A DNA stretch of 47,073 bases from Gammaproteobacteria bacterium (GTDB lineage: Bacteria > Pseudomonadota > Gammaproteobacteria > SZUA-140): positions 1 to 47,073 of the forward strand of contig QIGV01000083.1 of assembly GCA_003230085.1 (NCBI GenBank), read 5' to 3'. Below the pieces are notes generated by a model. The model had not been told where the DNA came from. It did no database searches and saw nothing but the letters and a program-made list of their open reading frames with translations. Numbering within the stretch: the stretch's first letter is position 1; every line of letters begins with the position of its first letter. Of this stretch, positions 7,330 through 17,095 are shown piece after piece. The translations under genes and the position numbers were made by a program.

Positions 7330-9312
7330 GCGTTCTAGAGGCTGCTTTTCAAGTAATAGATTCCCGACCTCATCCGTGATACAGGTCCAGCCTGGTGCGA
7401 TAAAACTGGTCGATATGGTTTCCGTCACTAGTGCCGGACCAGAAATTTTGCAATGCGTATTGAGATGATCGCGCCGGATTATTTTGAGCGGCTCATCTGA
7501 CCCATAGAACGATGCATATTCGATAGCTGCTGGATGGTCATCCTTCTTTTTGATCCATGGCGGCAGTCTGAGATCGGGAGCAGGGCCGCACACGCCGACC
7601 CTGATGTTGACCAGCTCAACCGGGGAGGGCAGGCGATGGCCATAATGCTGCTCATGGGCTGAATGAAAAGCGTCCTGTGTATTCCTGATATCCTGCCACG
7701 GAATATTGAGCGTATAGGACTGTCCCAGATAGCGCAGATCAACGGTACGTGCCACACTGATTTCATCTTTGGGTATCCCCTCCAGGGCGAGCTCATGCTG
7801 GCCCTGCTTGGCCAGGGTATCAAATTGGCTGTTGATCCGTTTATTTGAGCCACTCTGTAACAGGCTGGTACAAGTGCGTGACAACTGACGTGAATGCGGC
7901 GCAGCCAACATCCCCAGGGCCGACAAGACGCCTGCATGAATGGGCACCAGCGCCTGATTCATGCCCAGAATCTCGGCCAGGGCGCAAACATGCAATCCAC
8001 CGGCGCCGCCGAATGATACCAGGGTAAAGCCCCTCGGATCATGACCGCGTTGTATGGAAATCACCCGTAACGCGTTTGCCATATGTTCATTGGCGATCTG
8101 AATAATACCTTGTGCGGTTTCTTCAATACTAATATTCAGTTGCTGGCCAATAACCTCCAGGGCCTTGCGTGCTTCGCCGACATTGAGTGTCATCTTGCCA
8201 CCAAGAAACTGATCAGTACGTAATCTGCCTAGTACAAGATTGGCATCGGTTACCGTTGCCTGAGTACCACCAAGTCCATAGCAGGCTGGCCCTGGCTTGG
8301 CGCCGGCTGATTGCGGCCCTACCTGTAACAGGCCACCAGCATCGAGACTGGCGACAGACCCGCCTCCAGCGCCGATGGTGTGCATATCCACCATAGGGAC
8401 CGCAACCGGATAGCCACCGATATGGCCCTCGTTAGTGAGTATCAGATCACCATCGATAAGCGCGACATCGGTGGATGTCCCACCCATGTCAAAACTCATT
8501 AGGTGTTCACGGTGTGCGGCTGCGGCGACTAAGCGAGCGCCCTGAAGGCCTCCTGCAGGTCCTGATAACAGCATGTGAACTGCCTGTCTGGCGGCCCGAG
8601 GGGCAGAAATAACGCCACCAGAGCTTTGCATTACAATCAGTTGGCCGGTGAGTAAGTGCTGCGACAAACGCATCAGATATTGTTCGACGATAGGGCCTAT
8701 CCAGGCGTTCAGCCAGGTTGTGATGCCGCGTTCATATTCCTTATACTCCGGCAAAATTGCTGACGATCTGGAAATAAAAATACCGTCGGGTATGATTGCC
8801 TCTACAGCCTTTTCAAAGTGATCATCGAAGAATGAAAACAGCAGGTTGATTGCCACCGCACGGGGTTGCAGAGACTGGATGGCGCTACGCAGGGAAGATA
8901 GCTCAGCATCACTGAGCGGTTCCACTACTTTCCCTTCGGCATCCAGCCTGCCCCCGGTTTCCAGGCACAATTCCTGTGCTACAGGAGGTTCAGTGATGGG
9001 CGGCTGTAGTTCATAGAGCTCACGGCGTGCTTGCCTGCCGATGGACAATAGATCACCCAAACCATAGTTGGTAATAAAGACCGTCCGCACCCCTTTGCCT
9101 TCCAGTACGGCATTGGTGGCTACAGTGGAACCGTGAATGATCGTCAGTCGCTCTGGATCCAGGCCCAACTCCTGGATGCCCTGAATAATGGCCTGTTCCG
9201 GCGCCTCGGGGGTGGAGAGTATTTTATGGGTGCGAAGACACTGACCATCGTACAGCACAAAATCTGTAAAGGTCCCACCGGTATCCACACCGAGCATGAT
9301 GGTTTTATTCAT
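7324..9312 (-). CDS. Hydantoinase A / 5-oxoprolinase-type ATPase (HyuA family)
   Basis: The 662-aa protein opens with the actin-fold ATP motif LGVDTGGTFTDFVLYD and continues with SGPAGGLQGARLVA, MSFDMGGTSTDVALIDGD and GAGGGSVASLDAGG, all standard for the ATP-dependent hydantoinase A / N-methylhydantoinase subunit. The family hydrolyses cyclic amides (hydantoins, 5-oxoproline) or, with partners, carboxylates ketones. Normally HyuA works with a HyuB subunit of 500-600 aa; none is found in this window. The substrate therefore cannot be named. The gene is convergent with mgtE (6-bp overlap), and a palindromic repeat lies upstream of its start. Confidence 0.88.
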   Translation of the reverse strand: MNKTIMLGVDTGGTFTDFVLYDGQCLRTHKILSTPEAPEQAIIQGIQELGLDPERLTIIHGSTVATNAVLEGKGVRTVFITNYGLGDLLSIGRQARRELYELQPPITEPPVAQELCLETGGRLDAEGKVVEPLSDAELSSLRSAIQSLQPRAVAINLLFSFFDDHFEKAVEAIIPDGIFISRSSAILPEYKEYERGITTWLNAWIGPIVEQYLMRLSQHLLTGQLIVMQSSGGVISAPRAARQAVHMLLSGPAGGLQGARLVAAAAHREHLMSFDMGGTSTDVALIDGDLILTNEGHIGGYPVAVPMVDMHTIGAGGGSVASLDAGGLLQVGPQSAGAKPGPACYGLGGTQATVTDANLVLGRLRTDQFLGGKMTLNVGEARKALEVIGQQLNISIEETAQGIIQIANEHMANALRVISIQRGHDPRGFTLVSFGGAGGLHVCALAEILGMNQALVPIHAGVLSALGMLAAPHSRQLSRTCTSLLQSGSNKRINSQFDTLAKQGQHELALEGIPKDEISVARTVDLRYLGQSYTLNIPWQDIRNTQDAFHSAHEQHYGHRLPSPVELVNIRVGVCGPAPDLRLPPWIKKKDDHPAAIEYASFYGSDEPLKIIRRDHLNTHCKISGPALVTETISTSFIAPGWTCITDEVGNLLLEKQPLERL

Positions 9313-9340
9313 AATGACTACAATAATAATTCACTGTATT

Positions 9341-9602
9341 GTTAATTCTCTCTACCCCTCAAGGGGGTACTAAAAAGAGTTCCTATGGAGGGTGTCACAA
9401 AAAATTTTATTTCCTTCCCCCTCCGGGGCTCTTTTCAGTACCCCCTTGAGGGGTGGAAGGCTAGGATGAGGGAATAAATAAAATAATGTCTTATCTTTAA
9501 TTGACCCCCTCTCCCCAGCCCTCTCCCGGTGGGAGAGGGGGCTTTTGCTGCCCTCCATAGGGGCTCTTTTTAGTACCCCCTTGAGGGGTAGAGGGTGTTA
9601 AC
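9341..9602. repeat. Compound palindromic intergenic repeat (REP-like)
   Basis: The outer arms (9341-9394 and 9549-9602) are imperfect reverse complements, each containing a CCCCTCAAGGGGGTACT-type core. A third copy of the core (9422-9460) lies inside, as does a GC-rich hairpin of the type CCCTCTCCCGGTGGGAGAGGG (about 9519-9540). The element fills the gap between the hydantoinase gene and the ABC cluster and has no coding potential I can support. It resembles extragenic palindromes that are multicopy in many proteobacteria. Confidence 0.75.
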
Positions 9603-9711
9603 AGGGCAGCAGAGACATTGTTTACTCATTGAATTTGCAATAATGTTTCATTACCATACCGGCAGTTTCTAATGAATTCACATCATTTTTCAAATACGGA
9701 CAGCTTGCTCT

Positions 9712-10695
9712 GTGAATGATAACAGCTTGGTGAAGGTCGAACAGCTGTGCCGGTATTACGGTGCATTATGCGCTGTCAATAATATCAGCTTTGAGATTCA
9801 GCGCGGTGAGGTGCTGGGTTTTCTGGGGCCCAATGGCGCGGGTAAATCGACTACCATGCAAATGATCAGCGGCAATCTCGCCCCGAGCGCCGGGCAGATC
9901 CTGATCCATGGTATGGATATCCTGGATCAGCCCAGGCAAGCCAAGGCGCATTTGGGTTATTTACCCGAACAGCCTCCCCTCTATCGCGAACTGACAGTAG
10001 ATGAATATCTTGCCTACTGCGCGCGGTTGAACCAGATCAGTCGCGCAAAATGTCGCAGCGCCGTCAATGCTGCCAAAGAACGTTGCGGTCTGACCGCAGT
10101 TGGCAAACGGCTGATTGGTAATCTGTCAAAAGGTTATCAGCAGCGGGTGGGGATAGCCCAGGCGATTATCCATACCCCCGACGTGATTATCCTGGATGAA
10201 CCGACAGTGGGCCTGGATCCTATCCAGATACGTGAGATTCGCACCCTGATCCGGGATTTGTCCCGGGAGCATAGTGTCATTTTATCTACCCATATCCTTC
10301 CCGAGGTACAGGCGATCTGTGACCGGGTGCTGATTATTAGTCAGGGTGAGTTGGTGATGGATGATACCATTGCAGGTATGCAGCGCCGTATGGAGGCAAC
10401 TGCTCTGATTGTTGCCTTTCGCCAGCCGCCTGCGCCTACAGTGCTTGAGTCTATTGAGGGGGTTGAGACTGTCGAAGCGCTGGATAAAGGGCGCTTTCGC
10501 ATCCACTACCTTGCGGGTCAGGATCCTGCCGATACCATTGTTAAGAGTGCCGTTGCCGATGGATGGGGATTGATTGAACTGACGCCGGAGCGCATGTCTC
10601 TGGAGCAGGTATTTATCAATATAACCCGGACAGAACCTACCACAACAGAAGATGAAACCGCCCAGCTTGAAGCGGGAACAGGAGGGGTGGCGTGA
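9712..10695 (+). CDS. ABC transporter ATP-binding protein (GldA/NatA-like)
   Basis: The 327-aa protein has Walker A GPNGAGKST, signature LSKGYQQRVGIAQAI, Walker B VIILDEPTVGLDP and the H-loop ILSTHI, so it should hydrolyse ATP. The start is a GTG with a poor ribosome binding site; a second GTG six codons later is possible. It overlaps the permease gene by 4 bp. Together with the next three genes it forms a GldA-GldF-GldG-like set plus a DUF4340 protein, a gene order common in gammaproteobacteria that do not glide. The substrate is unknown; roles in cell-surface function are proposed for relatives. Confidence 0.9.
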   Translation: MNDNSLVKVEQLCRYYGALCAVNNISFEIQRGEVLGFLGPNGAGKSTTMQMISGNLAPSAGQILIHGMDILDQPRQAKAHLGYLPEQPPLYRELTVDEYLAYCARLNQISRAKCRSAVNAAKERCGLTAVGKRLIGNLSKGYQQRVGIAQAIIHTPDVIILDEPTVGLDPIQIREIRTLIRDLSREHSVILSTHILPEVQAICDRVLIISQGELVMDDTIAGMQRRMEATALIVAFRQPPAPTVLESIEGVETVEALDKGRFRIHYLAGQDPADTIVKSAVADGWGLIELTPERMSLEQVFINITRTEPTTTEDETAQLEAGTGGVA

Positions 10696-11453
10696 TGATG
10701 TTTGTTATTGCGGGGAAAGAAATACGGTGCCTGTTTCTATCGCCACTGGCCTGGACCATTTTGGCGGTAGTACAACTGATACTGGCCTATCTTTTTTTGT
10801 CACAGATCGATTTTTTTCTCCAGATACAACCACGTCTGGCAGGAATGGACGACGTCCCAGGGGTAACCGAGATTATTATCGCCCCCTTGTACGGGAATGC
10901 AGCGGTGATATTGCTGTTGGTGGTGCCAATGTTGACGATGCGCCTGGTCAGTGATGAACGGCGTAACCGTACTCTCAGCTTGATGTTCTCAGCGCCGGTG
11001 ACAATGACCGAGATTATTCTAGGTAAATTTTTGGGCTTGTCAGCTTTGTTGCTGATCATGTTATTGATGATTACTTTAATGCCGCTGGCATTGATGGCCG
11101 GAGGCAGCCTGGATTATGGTGTGTTGGCCTCATCCGTTTTGGGTTTGCTGCTGTTGCTGGGAAGTTTTGCGGCCATCGGATTATATATGTCAACCCTGAC
11201 AGCCCAGCCCACCATTGCTGCGGTCAGCACCTTCGGTGTGCTGCTACTGCTGTGGATACTCGACTGGGCTGGCAGTGGTCGCAGCAGCGAAACCGCCAGT
11301 GTGTTTGGCTATCTTTCCATATTGCGTCATTACGAGCCCTTACTGAAAGGCGTTTTTAATAGTACGGATATTATTTATTATCTGCTCTTTATTCTGACTT
11401 TTCTGATCCTGAGCATCCGCCGCCTGGATGCCGAACGCCTGTTGAGCCGATGA
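10692..11453 (+). CDS. ABC-2 type transporter permease (GldF-like)
   Basis: This is a 253-aa hydrophobic protein with about six membrane helices, including VTEIIIAPLYGNAAVILLLVVPMLTMR followed by the conserved cytosolic-side SDERRNRTLSLMFSAPVT, which is typical of ABC-2 permeases of the GldF/NosY type. It is overlapped by its ATPase gene upstream (4 bp) and overlaps the GldG-like gene downstream (4 bp), so the transporter is made as a coupled unit. I cannot infer the transported molecule. Confidence 0.88.
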   Translation: MMMFVIAGKEIRCLFLSPLAWTILAVVQLILAYLFLSQIDFFLQIQPRLAGMDDVPGVTEIIIAPLYGNAAVILLLVVPMLTMRLVSDERRNRTLSLMFSAPVTMTEIILGKFLGLSALLLIMLLMITLMPLALMAGGSLDYGVLASSVLGLLLLLGSFAAIGLYMSTLTAQPTIAAVSTFGVLLLLWILDWAGSGRSSETASVFGYLSILRHYEPLLKGVFNSTDIIYYLLFILTFLILSIRRLDAERLLSR

Positions 11454-12883
11454 AAGTCACCCGCCGCTCCCGACGATGGATGCGTTTTCAGAACCACATT
11501 TTTCTATTGCTGCTGTTGGTAGTGGTGGGTCTGTTGGCCTGGTTGAGCACCCGTTATAATTATCAGGCTGATTGGACAGCAAATGCTCGCAATACCCTGT
11601 CTAGCGCATCTACGGCATTGCTTGAACGTTTCAGGGGTGAAATAAAGATCACCGCCTATGTGACCGAGGATAAATTGTTACGCAAACGGATAGCTGAGTT
11701 GGTGGGGCGCTATCAACGTTATTATCAGGATATTGAGCTTGTATTTGTCAACCCGGACCTGGAACCCCAGCGAGTGCGGGATCAGGGGATCACCATGAAC
11801 GGTGAGCTGGTAATCGAATATGGCGGGTTTAGTGAAAAACTTCGCGACCCGAGCGAGCGAGGGTTGAGTAATGCACTACAGCGCGTTGCCCGCGGTGGTG
11901 AGCGGCGCATCACTTTCCTGGCGGGTCATGGGGAGCGAGCGTACCAGGGTCGCTCCGGTTTTGATATCAGTAACTGGGCGGTTCAATTAGAAAACAAGGG
12001 GTATTCGCTGGGCTCGCTTAACTTAATTGAGCAACCGGATATTCCAGACAATATATCAATGTTGGTCATTGCTGACCCCCGGGTTGATCTTCTGGTGGGC
12101 GAGGTTGAAATGATTCGTCGTTATGTTGATGGAGGCGGAAATCTGTTGTGGCTGCAGGATCCCGCTGCAGTGGGTGGGGAACTCCATGGCCTGGCGCCTC
12201 TCGCCGAAAGCCTGAATATTCACTTTCAGCAGGGTATCGTCGTCGATCCGAATGTCTCCCAGTTGGGAGAATTGCTGTTTGGTTCAAATGACCCTCGCAT
12301 AGCGCTGGTGCCCAGTTATGACAGCCATCCAATCACCGAAAATTTTAATTTAAATACCCTGTTTCCCGTTGCTGGCGGCATTGATATCATGGAAGACTCT
12401 ACCTGGAGTAGCGCGGCATTCCTGAAAACACTCTCCAATACCTGGCTTGAAACGGATGAGGTGGTCGGGACTGTGAGCTTTGATATTGGTAAAGATACTA
12501 CTGGTCCGATAACACTGGGTGTGGCACTGTCACGTCCTCTCGACAAGCTGCATGGCGACGATATCCCCACCTCTGATGTTTTACTGCCAGATGAAACACA
12601 GCAGAAGAATGGCGAGCAGCGTGCGGTTGTTATTGCCGATGGTGATTTTTTATCCAATGCCTTTCTTGGCGCCAGCGGTAATCTTCAGTTGGCGATGAAC
12701 ATTACCAACTGGCTGAGTAGTGATGATGAACTGATCACTGTTCCGGCCCGGATAGCGCCGGATACATCTTTGGAGCTGTCCGATACGGCGATCGCGGTCA
12801 TTGGTTTTGGTTTTCTGGTGGTCTTGCCTTTGGGGCTGCTGGGTAGTGGTTTGCTTATCTGGTTCCGGCGCCGCAGACGTTGA
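11450..12883 (+). CDS. GldG-like ABC transporter auxiliary protein
   Basis: The 477-aa protein has an N-terminal membrane helix (about residues 15-35), a large periplasmic region of the GldG/ABC_transp_aux type (TARNTLSSASTALLERF, FLAGHGERAYQ, VIADPRVDL) and a C-terminal helix followed by a positive tail (WFRRRRR). In Bacteroidetes GldG is part of the gliding ABC transporter; in proteobacteria the role is unknown. The periplasmic region resembles IFT52/GldG domains thought to bind ligands or protein partners. It overlaps the permease gene by 4 bp, and the next gene follows 28 bp downstream. Confidence 0.85.
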   Translation: MKVTRRSRRWMRFQNHIFLLLLLVVVGLLAWLSTRYNYQADWTANARNTLSSASTALLERFRGEIKITAYVTEDKLLRKRIAELVGRYQRYYQDIELVFVNPDLEPQRVRDQGITMNGELVIEYGGFSEKLRDPSERGLSNALQRVARGGERRITFLAGHGERAYQGRSGFDISNWAVQLENKGYSLGSLNLIEQPDIPDNISMLVIADPRVDLLVGEVEMIRRYVDGGGNLLWLQDPAAVGGELHGLAPLAESLNIHFQQGIVVDPNVSQLGELLFGSNDPRIALVPSYDSHPITENFNLNTLFPVAGGIDIMEDSTWSSAAFLKTLSNTWLETDEVVGTVSFDIGKDTTGPITLGVALSRPLDKLHGDDIPTSDVLLPDETQQKNGEQRAVVIADGDFLSNAFLGASGNLQLAMNITNWLSSDDELITVPARIAPDTSLELSDTAIAVIGFGFLVVLPLGLLGSGLLIWFRRRRR

Positions 12884-12911
12884 TAGTAACCAGCCTGTAT
12901 ATCTCACCAGG

Positions 12912-13775
12912 ATGAGCAAAAAAATATGGCTTAATCTAGGTCTGCTGCTTCTTGTGGCCGGGCTTGCATGGGTGGCCTATCAGGAGCCCGGTCTTGATGC
13001 GCCAGACAGCAGGACCCATCTGACCCAACTGACCCCGGAACAGATCACACAAATTTCCATCAAGCGTGCTGGCAAGGAGGCCCTGTTGTTCGTCAAGGAA
13101 AACGGTTGGCAAATGCATGCGCCTGCTAATGTCCGGGCCAACCAGTTTCGCATTGATTCAATACTCAAACTGGTCCAGGCGGAATGGCGCGGGCAGTTTG
13201 ATGTGGCCGACCTTGATCTGGCGAAATATCAGCTGGATGATCCTCTGGTCAGGATAACATTCAATAACATCGAAATTGACTTTGGCGGGAATGAGCCGCT
13301 CAATCGCGACCGATATGTCAGGATGGGCCGCTATGTCTACCTAATCAATGACACACTGTACTATCAGTTGCTGGCTGGCCCCGAGACATTTATTGCGCTG
13401 ACATTGCTCCCTCCCGGTAGCATTCTGGTGGGGATAGAACGGCCTGATCTGACGATCGAAAATGAACAGGGACGCTGGATCGTCAAGTCTGGGAAAGATA
13501 GCCTTACCCCGGAGCAAATCAACAAACTGGTGGATGATTGGCAGAATGCTCAAGCGATTCGAGTCAGTCGTTATGAAAACGAGGCGACGCAAGGCGAAAT
13601 CATACTTCGCCTTGCAGCTCAACCCGGCGAACTCAAATTTGTTATCCTGCAGCGAGATCCTGAATTGGTAATAGCACGTGAGGATACTGGAATGGCTTAT
13701 CACTTCACTATGGAGCAGACAAAGAGTCTGCTGTCTATGAATACTGTAGGCTCTGCGTCTGGGATCGCAGAGTAG
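12912..13775 (+). CDS. DUF4340-type membrane-anchored protein
   Basis: The likely start gives 287 aa beginning MSKKIWLNLGLLLLVAGLAW, a single N-terminal signal/anchor helix. The rest is a periplasmic beta-rich region with internal duplication (ITQISIKRAGKEALLFVKENGWQM and LTIENEQGRWIVKSGKDSL both look like the DUF4340 unit). A longer frame opens upstream inside gldG, but its extra residues are out of character and overlap coding sequence. DUF4340 proteins are the standard fourth member of GldA-F-G-like operons and probably form a complex with the GldG-like protein. Confidence 0.82.
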   Translation: MSKKIWLNLGLLLLVAGLAWVAYQEPGLDAPDSRTHLTQLTPEQITQISIKRAGKEALLFVKENGWQMHAPANVRANQFRIDSILKLVQAEWRGQFDVADLDLAKYQLDDPLVRITFNNIEIDFGGNEPLNRDRYVRMGRYVYLINDTLYYQLLAGPETFIALTLLPPGSILVGIERPDLTIENEQGRWIVKSGKDSLTPEQINKLVDDWQNAQAIRVSRYENEATQGEIILRLAAQPGELKFVILQRDPELVIAREDTGMAYHFTMEQTKSLLSMNTVGSASGIAE

Positions 13776-13810
13776 TATCAACTATAGCTATCTGAATTAA
13801 ATCCATTTCC

Positions 13811-13890
13811 CAGTGGAGGGTGTTGTAAAAGGTTTTCGTTTCTTCTCCCACCGGGAGAGGGGGCTTTTGCGACACCTTCCGGTGGGAAAG
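13811..13890. repeat. GC-rich palindromic repeat
   Basis: An inverted structure pairs GTGTTGTAAAAG (about 13819-13830) with CTTTTGCGACAC (13864-13875) and encloses a CTCCCACCGGGAGAGGG hairpin. It is of the same general type as the repeat at 9.5 kb and lies between the ABC cluster and mutM, where it could also act as a transcription barrier. Confidence 0.65.
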
Positions 13891-13931
13891 GGCGCGTATT
13901 AAACAAATGACCGCTCAGTCCTGGAACCCCC

Positions 13932-14747
13932 ATGCCTGAACTTCCCGAAGTAGAAACCACCCGTCGCGGGATTGAGCGTCATATATCGGGCAAAAGTATC
14001 ATTCGGGTTGTGGTGCGCAATGCCAGCCTCCGGCAGCGGGTGCCGCTGCGACTGGCCAGGGAACTGCCGGGGCATGTATTCAGGGGTGCCGGCCGGCGCG
14101 GTAAATACCTGCTATTACGGACCGATTGCGGAACGGTGATTGTGCATCTCGGGATGTCAGGTAGTTTGTGTGTGGTCGGCAAAGAGACGCCGCCGGGAAA
14201 ACATGATCATGTCGATATTGAGCTGGAGTGCGGCCGATGCCTGCGCTTCACTGATCCCAGGCGTTTTGGACTGGTGCTCTGGACACGTAGTGATCCTCTC
14301 AAGCATCCTTTATTAAAACACCTTGGCCCTGAACCGCTAGGCTCAGAAATCAACGGGGCCATTCTTTATGCTCAATCCCGTGGCCGCCGCATTGCCATCA
14401 AGCAGTGGATAATGGATGCGCGCGTCATGGTTGGTGTTGGTAATATTTATGCTAATGAGGCCCTGTATGCCGCAGAAATTAATCCGCTGCGGGCGGCGGG
14501 CCGGATTTCGCTGCAGCGTTATTGCCGGTTATTGGAATGCATAAAAGAGATCTTGCAACAGGCCATTAATCTGGGTGGCACGACACTGCGTGACTTTACT
14601 AATAGTGAAGGACAGCCGGGCTATTTCAGACAGGAGTTGTCTGTTTACGGTCACGAGGGTGAGTCCTGCTCAAAATGTGGCGCAGTCATTCGCAGAGTCA
14701 GCCAAGGGCAACGGTCGACGTGGTATTGCGTGCGCTGTCAGCGTTAA
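13932..14747 (+). CDS. mutM: Formamidopyrimidine-DNA glycosylase (Fpg)
   Basis: The 271-aa protein begins MPELPEVETTRRGI; Pro1 (after Met removal) is the catalytic nucleophile and the adjacent Glu is the acid. The helix-two-turn-helix segment VGVGNIYANEALYAA is present, and the C-terminal zinc finger has four cysteines (CSKCG...CVRCQ). It excises 8-oxoguanine and formamidopyrimidines and nicks the abasic site. It stands alone between two repeat regions. Confidence 0.97.
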   Translation: MPELPEVETTRRGIERHISGKSIIRVVVRNASLRQRVPLRLARELPGHVFRGAGRRGKYLLLRTDCGTVIVHLGMSGSLCVVGKETPPGKHDHVDIELECGRCLRFTDPRRFGLVLWTRSDPLKHPLLKHLGPEPLGSEINGAILYAQSRGRRIAIKQWIMDARVMVGVGNIYANEALYAAEINPLRAAGRISLQRYCRLLECIKEILQQAINLGGTTLRDFTNSEGQPGYFRQELSVYGHEGESCSKCGAVIRRVSQGQRSTWYCVRCQR

Positions 14748-14764
14748 ACATGAGTCAAAGCAGG

Positions 14765-14945
14765 TATGTTCTTGAAATCCTCTTGAGGGTGCCCTGGAGG
14801 TATTTTCCATCCATGATCACTGCTGTCCCGTGAACTCCCTCTCCCATAGGGAGAGGGTTGAGGTGAGGGGATCATGATAGGTAACTCATTGTTTAATTTA
14901 TCCCCTCATCCTAACCTTCTCCCGCAGGGAGAAGGGATAGCTACG
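14765..14945. repeat. Palindromic repeat pair downstream of mutM
   Basis: Two GC-rich hairpins of the type CCCTCTCCCATAGGGAGAGGG (about 14831-14849) and CTTCTCCCGCAGGGAGAAG (about 14919-14937) face each other in inverted orientation with GAGGGGAT/ATCCCCTC arms between them. The rest of 14748-15068 shows no gene. It belongs to the same repeat class as the other palindromes in the window. Confidence 0.65.
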
Positions 14946-15068
14946 ATAATCGAAATGTATGAATTCATGTCTTCAGTGCACTCGACCAAGCTGATAGCTC
15001 ACTCAATCAGAGAGTTACCGCACATTACGGTTTCCTTAACGGGACAGCTGTGATCCATGATATAAATC

Positions 15069-16553
15069 TCACGGGTTCCGGTTTTGATTTTCTGGCGCCA
15101 TGTCGGTAGCGGAAGTCTCGTCAGCCTCTCCTGTTGCATCCTGACCAGGCTTCTGGGGAACAACCTTGACAATCACACCCTGAGTGTTGAGCTCAGCTGT
15201 CTTTGTATACCCGGCAAGCAGCGCGATCTGACGTGCTAGCGCTTCATTTTCAGGTGCATAAGGATTGAAAATGAGGTGGGTGATGCCATTGATCGAGGTC
15301 AGAAACGACTCGCTGTTCATTCCTTCTGCTGGAGGTAGTGGAAAAGTACGCCGTTTGCTGGCAATCATGGTGCGTCCTGGCCATTCGCTGGCAATCTGAA
15401 AAGGGATGTCGGGATCTTCCGCCTCCTGGGATAGTGTGCGGATCAGCAAATCCTGTTGGCTGAGCTGGTTTTCAGCGATGGCCTGACTACGCCCTTTGTC
15501 GATGATCATGGATGCAGTTGATAACACAAAGATTACCCCCAGAACGATGCCTCGGGTGCGTATCAGGCCTCCTTGTCCAAGTGACTGATTGAACTGTACT
15601 AAATGATAGGTGCCGCGTAGCAGGACCAGAGTGATCACGAGTAGTGTCCATGAACTGTCAGCCGCCAGCAGCCCGATCAAAATTCCACCCAGTAGCATCG
15701 ACCCGAGCAGGTTTTCTAACAGAAATTGTCTGTCACGCCATATGGTCAGAACCAACAGTACAGTAATGATAGTGCCTGCTGTCCAGTTAGGTGTGCCGGT
15801 AACGCCGGTGATGGATTGAAATGTCTGGGCCAGCGACAGCGCGGGATTGATGAACCAATCTATCGTTTGCCAGCCACCACGCATGATCAGTATGGTGCCT
15901 ATTACCAGGATCAGACCGATATAAAGGTGCTGCTTCTGTCGTTCGCCGGTCGGGTTTTTATGCCAGTGCCAGGCAAGTGCAAGAGGGAAGGCCAACCCTA
16001 TCGGGTGGATGGTGACAGTGACTCCCACCCAGAATAATAGAATAAAAAACCATCCACCCAGGGGCAGCTTGAGTTTCCGATAGCGCATATCGAGCCAGGC
16101 GCCCACACAAAAAGTCAGCAGTAGAAATACTCCCATTCCGATGGCGTCGATCTGGTTGATAAACAGGGGGAAGACCAGTAAGAGCGCACATGCGATAATG
16201 GCGCTTTCCTGGTCGGCATATTTCTCGTTCCAGTGATACAGCATGGTGACAACAAGAAAAGCCAGTAACATGGTATAAATTTTTGCGGCAATCATACTGC
16301 CAGTCCAATAAAGTCCTAGCGGCATAAATATAAGAGCGCGGAAGTCAGGAATGCCCAGCGTGACGACGGGGTTCAGGATGCCGTCCGCGATAGACCAGTT
16401 GAGTAATAATCCTCGTGCGGCGCCTTCTTCCAGGCCATAGGCGTCAAGTCTGACCAATCCGAATCCCAGTAGACTGGCGCCCCAAAAAAGCAGGACGAGC
16501 ACACCCCAGTAACGATCCAGTAGAGATTGTGCGGATGATTTCAAGTTTTTCAT
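15069..16553 (-). CDS. Polytopic membrane protein, possibly GT-C glycosyltransferase-like
   Basis: The 494-aa protein has about 11 predicted membrane helices from residue 15 to 360, then a soluble C-terminal domain of about 130 aa with a Pro/Glu/Asn-rich end. The first periplasmic loop contains LDAYGLEEGAARGLLLNW, in the place where GT-C family enzymes carry an acidic motif, and the overall shape resembles PMT/ArnT-like proteins, but I do not recognise it firmly. No good ribosome binding site precedes the ATG. It is transcribed alone, away from the respiratory genes. Confidence 0.6.
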   Translation of the reverse strand: MKNLKSSAQSLLDRYWGVLVLLFWGASLLGFGLVRLDAYGLEEGAARGLLLNWSIADGILNPVVTLGIPDFRALIFMPLGLYWTGSMIAAKIYTMLLAFLVVTMLYHWNEKYADQESAIIACALLLVFPLFINQIDAIGMGVFLLLTFCVGAWLDMRYRKLKLPLGGWFFILLFWVGVTVTIHPIGLAFPLALAWHWHKNPTGERQKQHLYIGLILVIGTILIMRGGWQTIDWFINPALSLAQTFQSITGVTGTPNWTAGTIITVLLVLTIWRDRQFLLENLLGSMLLGGILIGLLAADSSWTLLVITLVLLRGTYHLVQFNQSLGQGGLIRTRGIVLGVIFVLSTASMIIDKGRSQAIAENQLSQQDLLIRTLSQEAEDPDIPFQIASEWPGRTMIASKRRTFPLPPAEGMNSESFLTSINGITHLIFNPYAPENEALARQIALLAGYTKTAELNTQGVIVKVVPQKPGQDATGEADETSATDMAPENQNRNP

Positions 16554-17095
16554 TTTAATAATAATTTAGCAAAATATTATTGATTATGGTGACGAGTCAA
16601 GCCAGTCGCTTAGACAGGTTTCTTTATGCCTCACCTGGGCAAGCCATGGGCTAAGGTGGGGGATTATAGCGGAGCGCGCGAGGCATGTCATGATGCCGGA
16701 AATGAACCTGTAGAGAATACATGATCATTGATAAGCTGTTTAATAATATTATGATTAATCTATATAAATCCTGATGGCAGTATTTCCAGACGGACCTTGG
16801 AGTGATGCTGCGGAAAATAAGTCAAATCATGGGGTACTATTTGGATGTGCTTGCAATGCTATTAGGAGTCATGTTTAATGACACATACAGCCTGCGGGTT
16901 TACCGATTGAACAAATGTGAACACTCTTTCGGTAGAGAAACAATCATTTGATTGGGGGCAGGAAATTGTTATACTCAGCGCACTCACGTACAATTGTGCG
17001 TTGGTTAAGTTTAAAAAAACCTCGTCTGGCCTGGGATTCCTGAATCCTGCAACAGATGAATAATAAATAAACTAACATTGAGATGGAGGTGACCC
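16554..17095. other. Intergenic region with divergent upstream sequences
   Basis: This is a 540-bp non-coding stretch between the minus-strand membrane protein gene and the first plus-strand gene of the respiratory island. It is relatively AT-rich. Apart from the promoter at 16948-16975, I see no gene, RNA structure or repeat that I can support. Confidence 0.6.
16948..16975 (+). promoter_or_regulatory. Probable sigma70-type promoter for the cytochrome c4 region
   Basis: TTGATT and TATACT are spaced by 16 bp, close to consensus. It lies 120 bp upstream of the 31-aa minigene and about 390 bp upstream of the cytochrome c4 gene. Confidence 0.5.
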
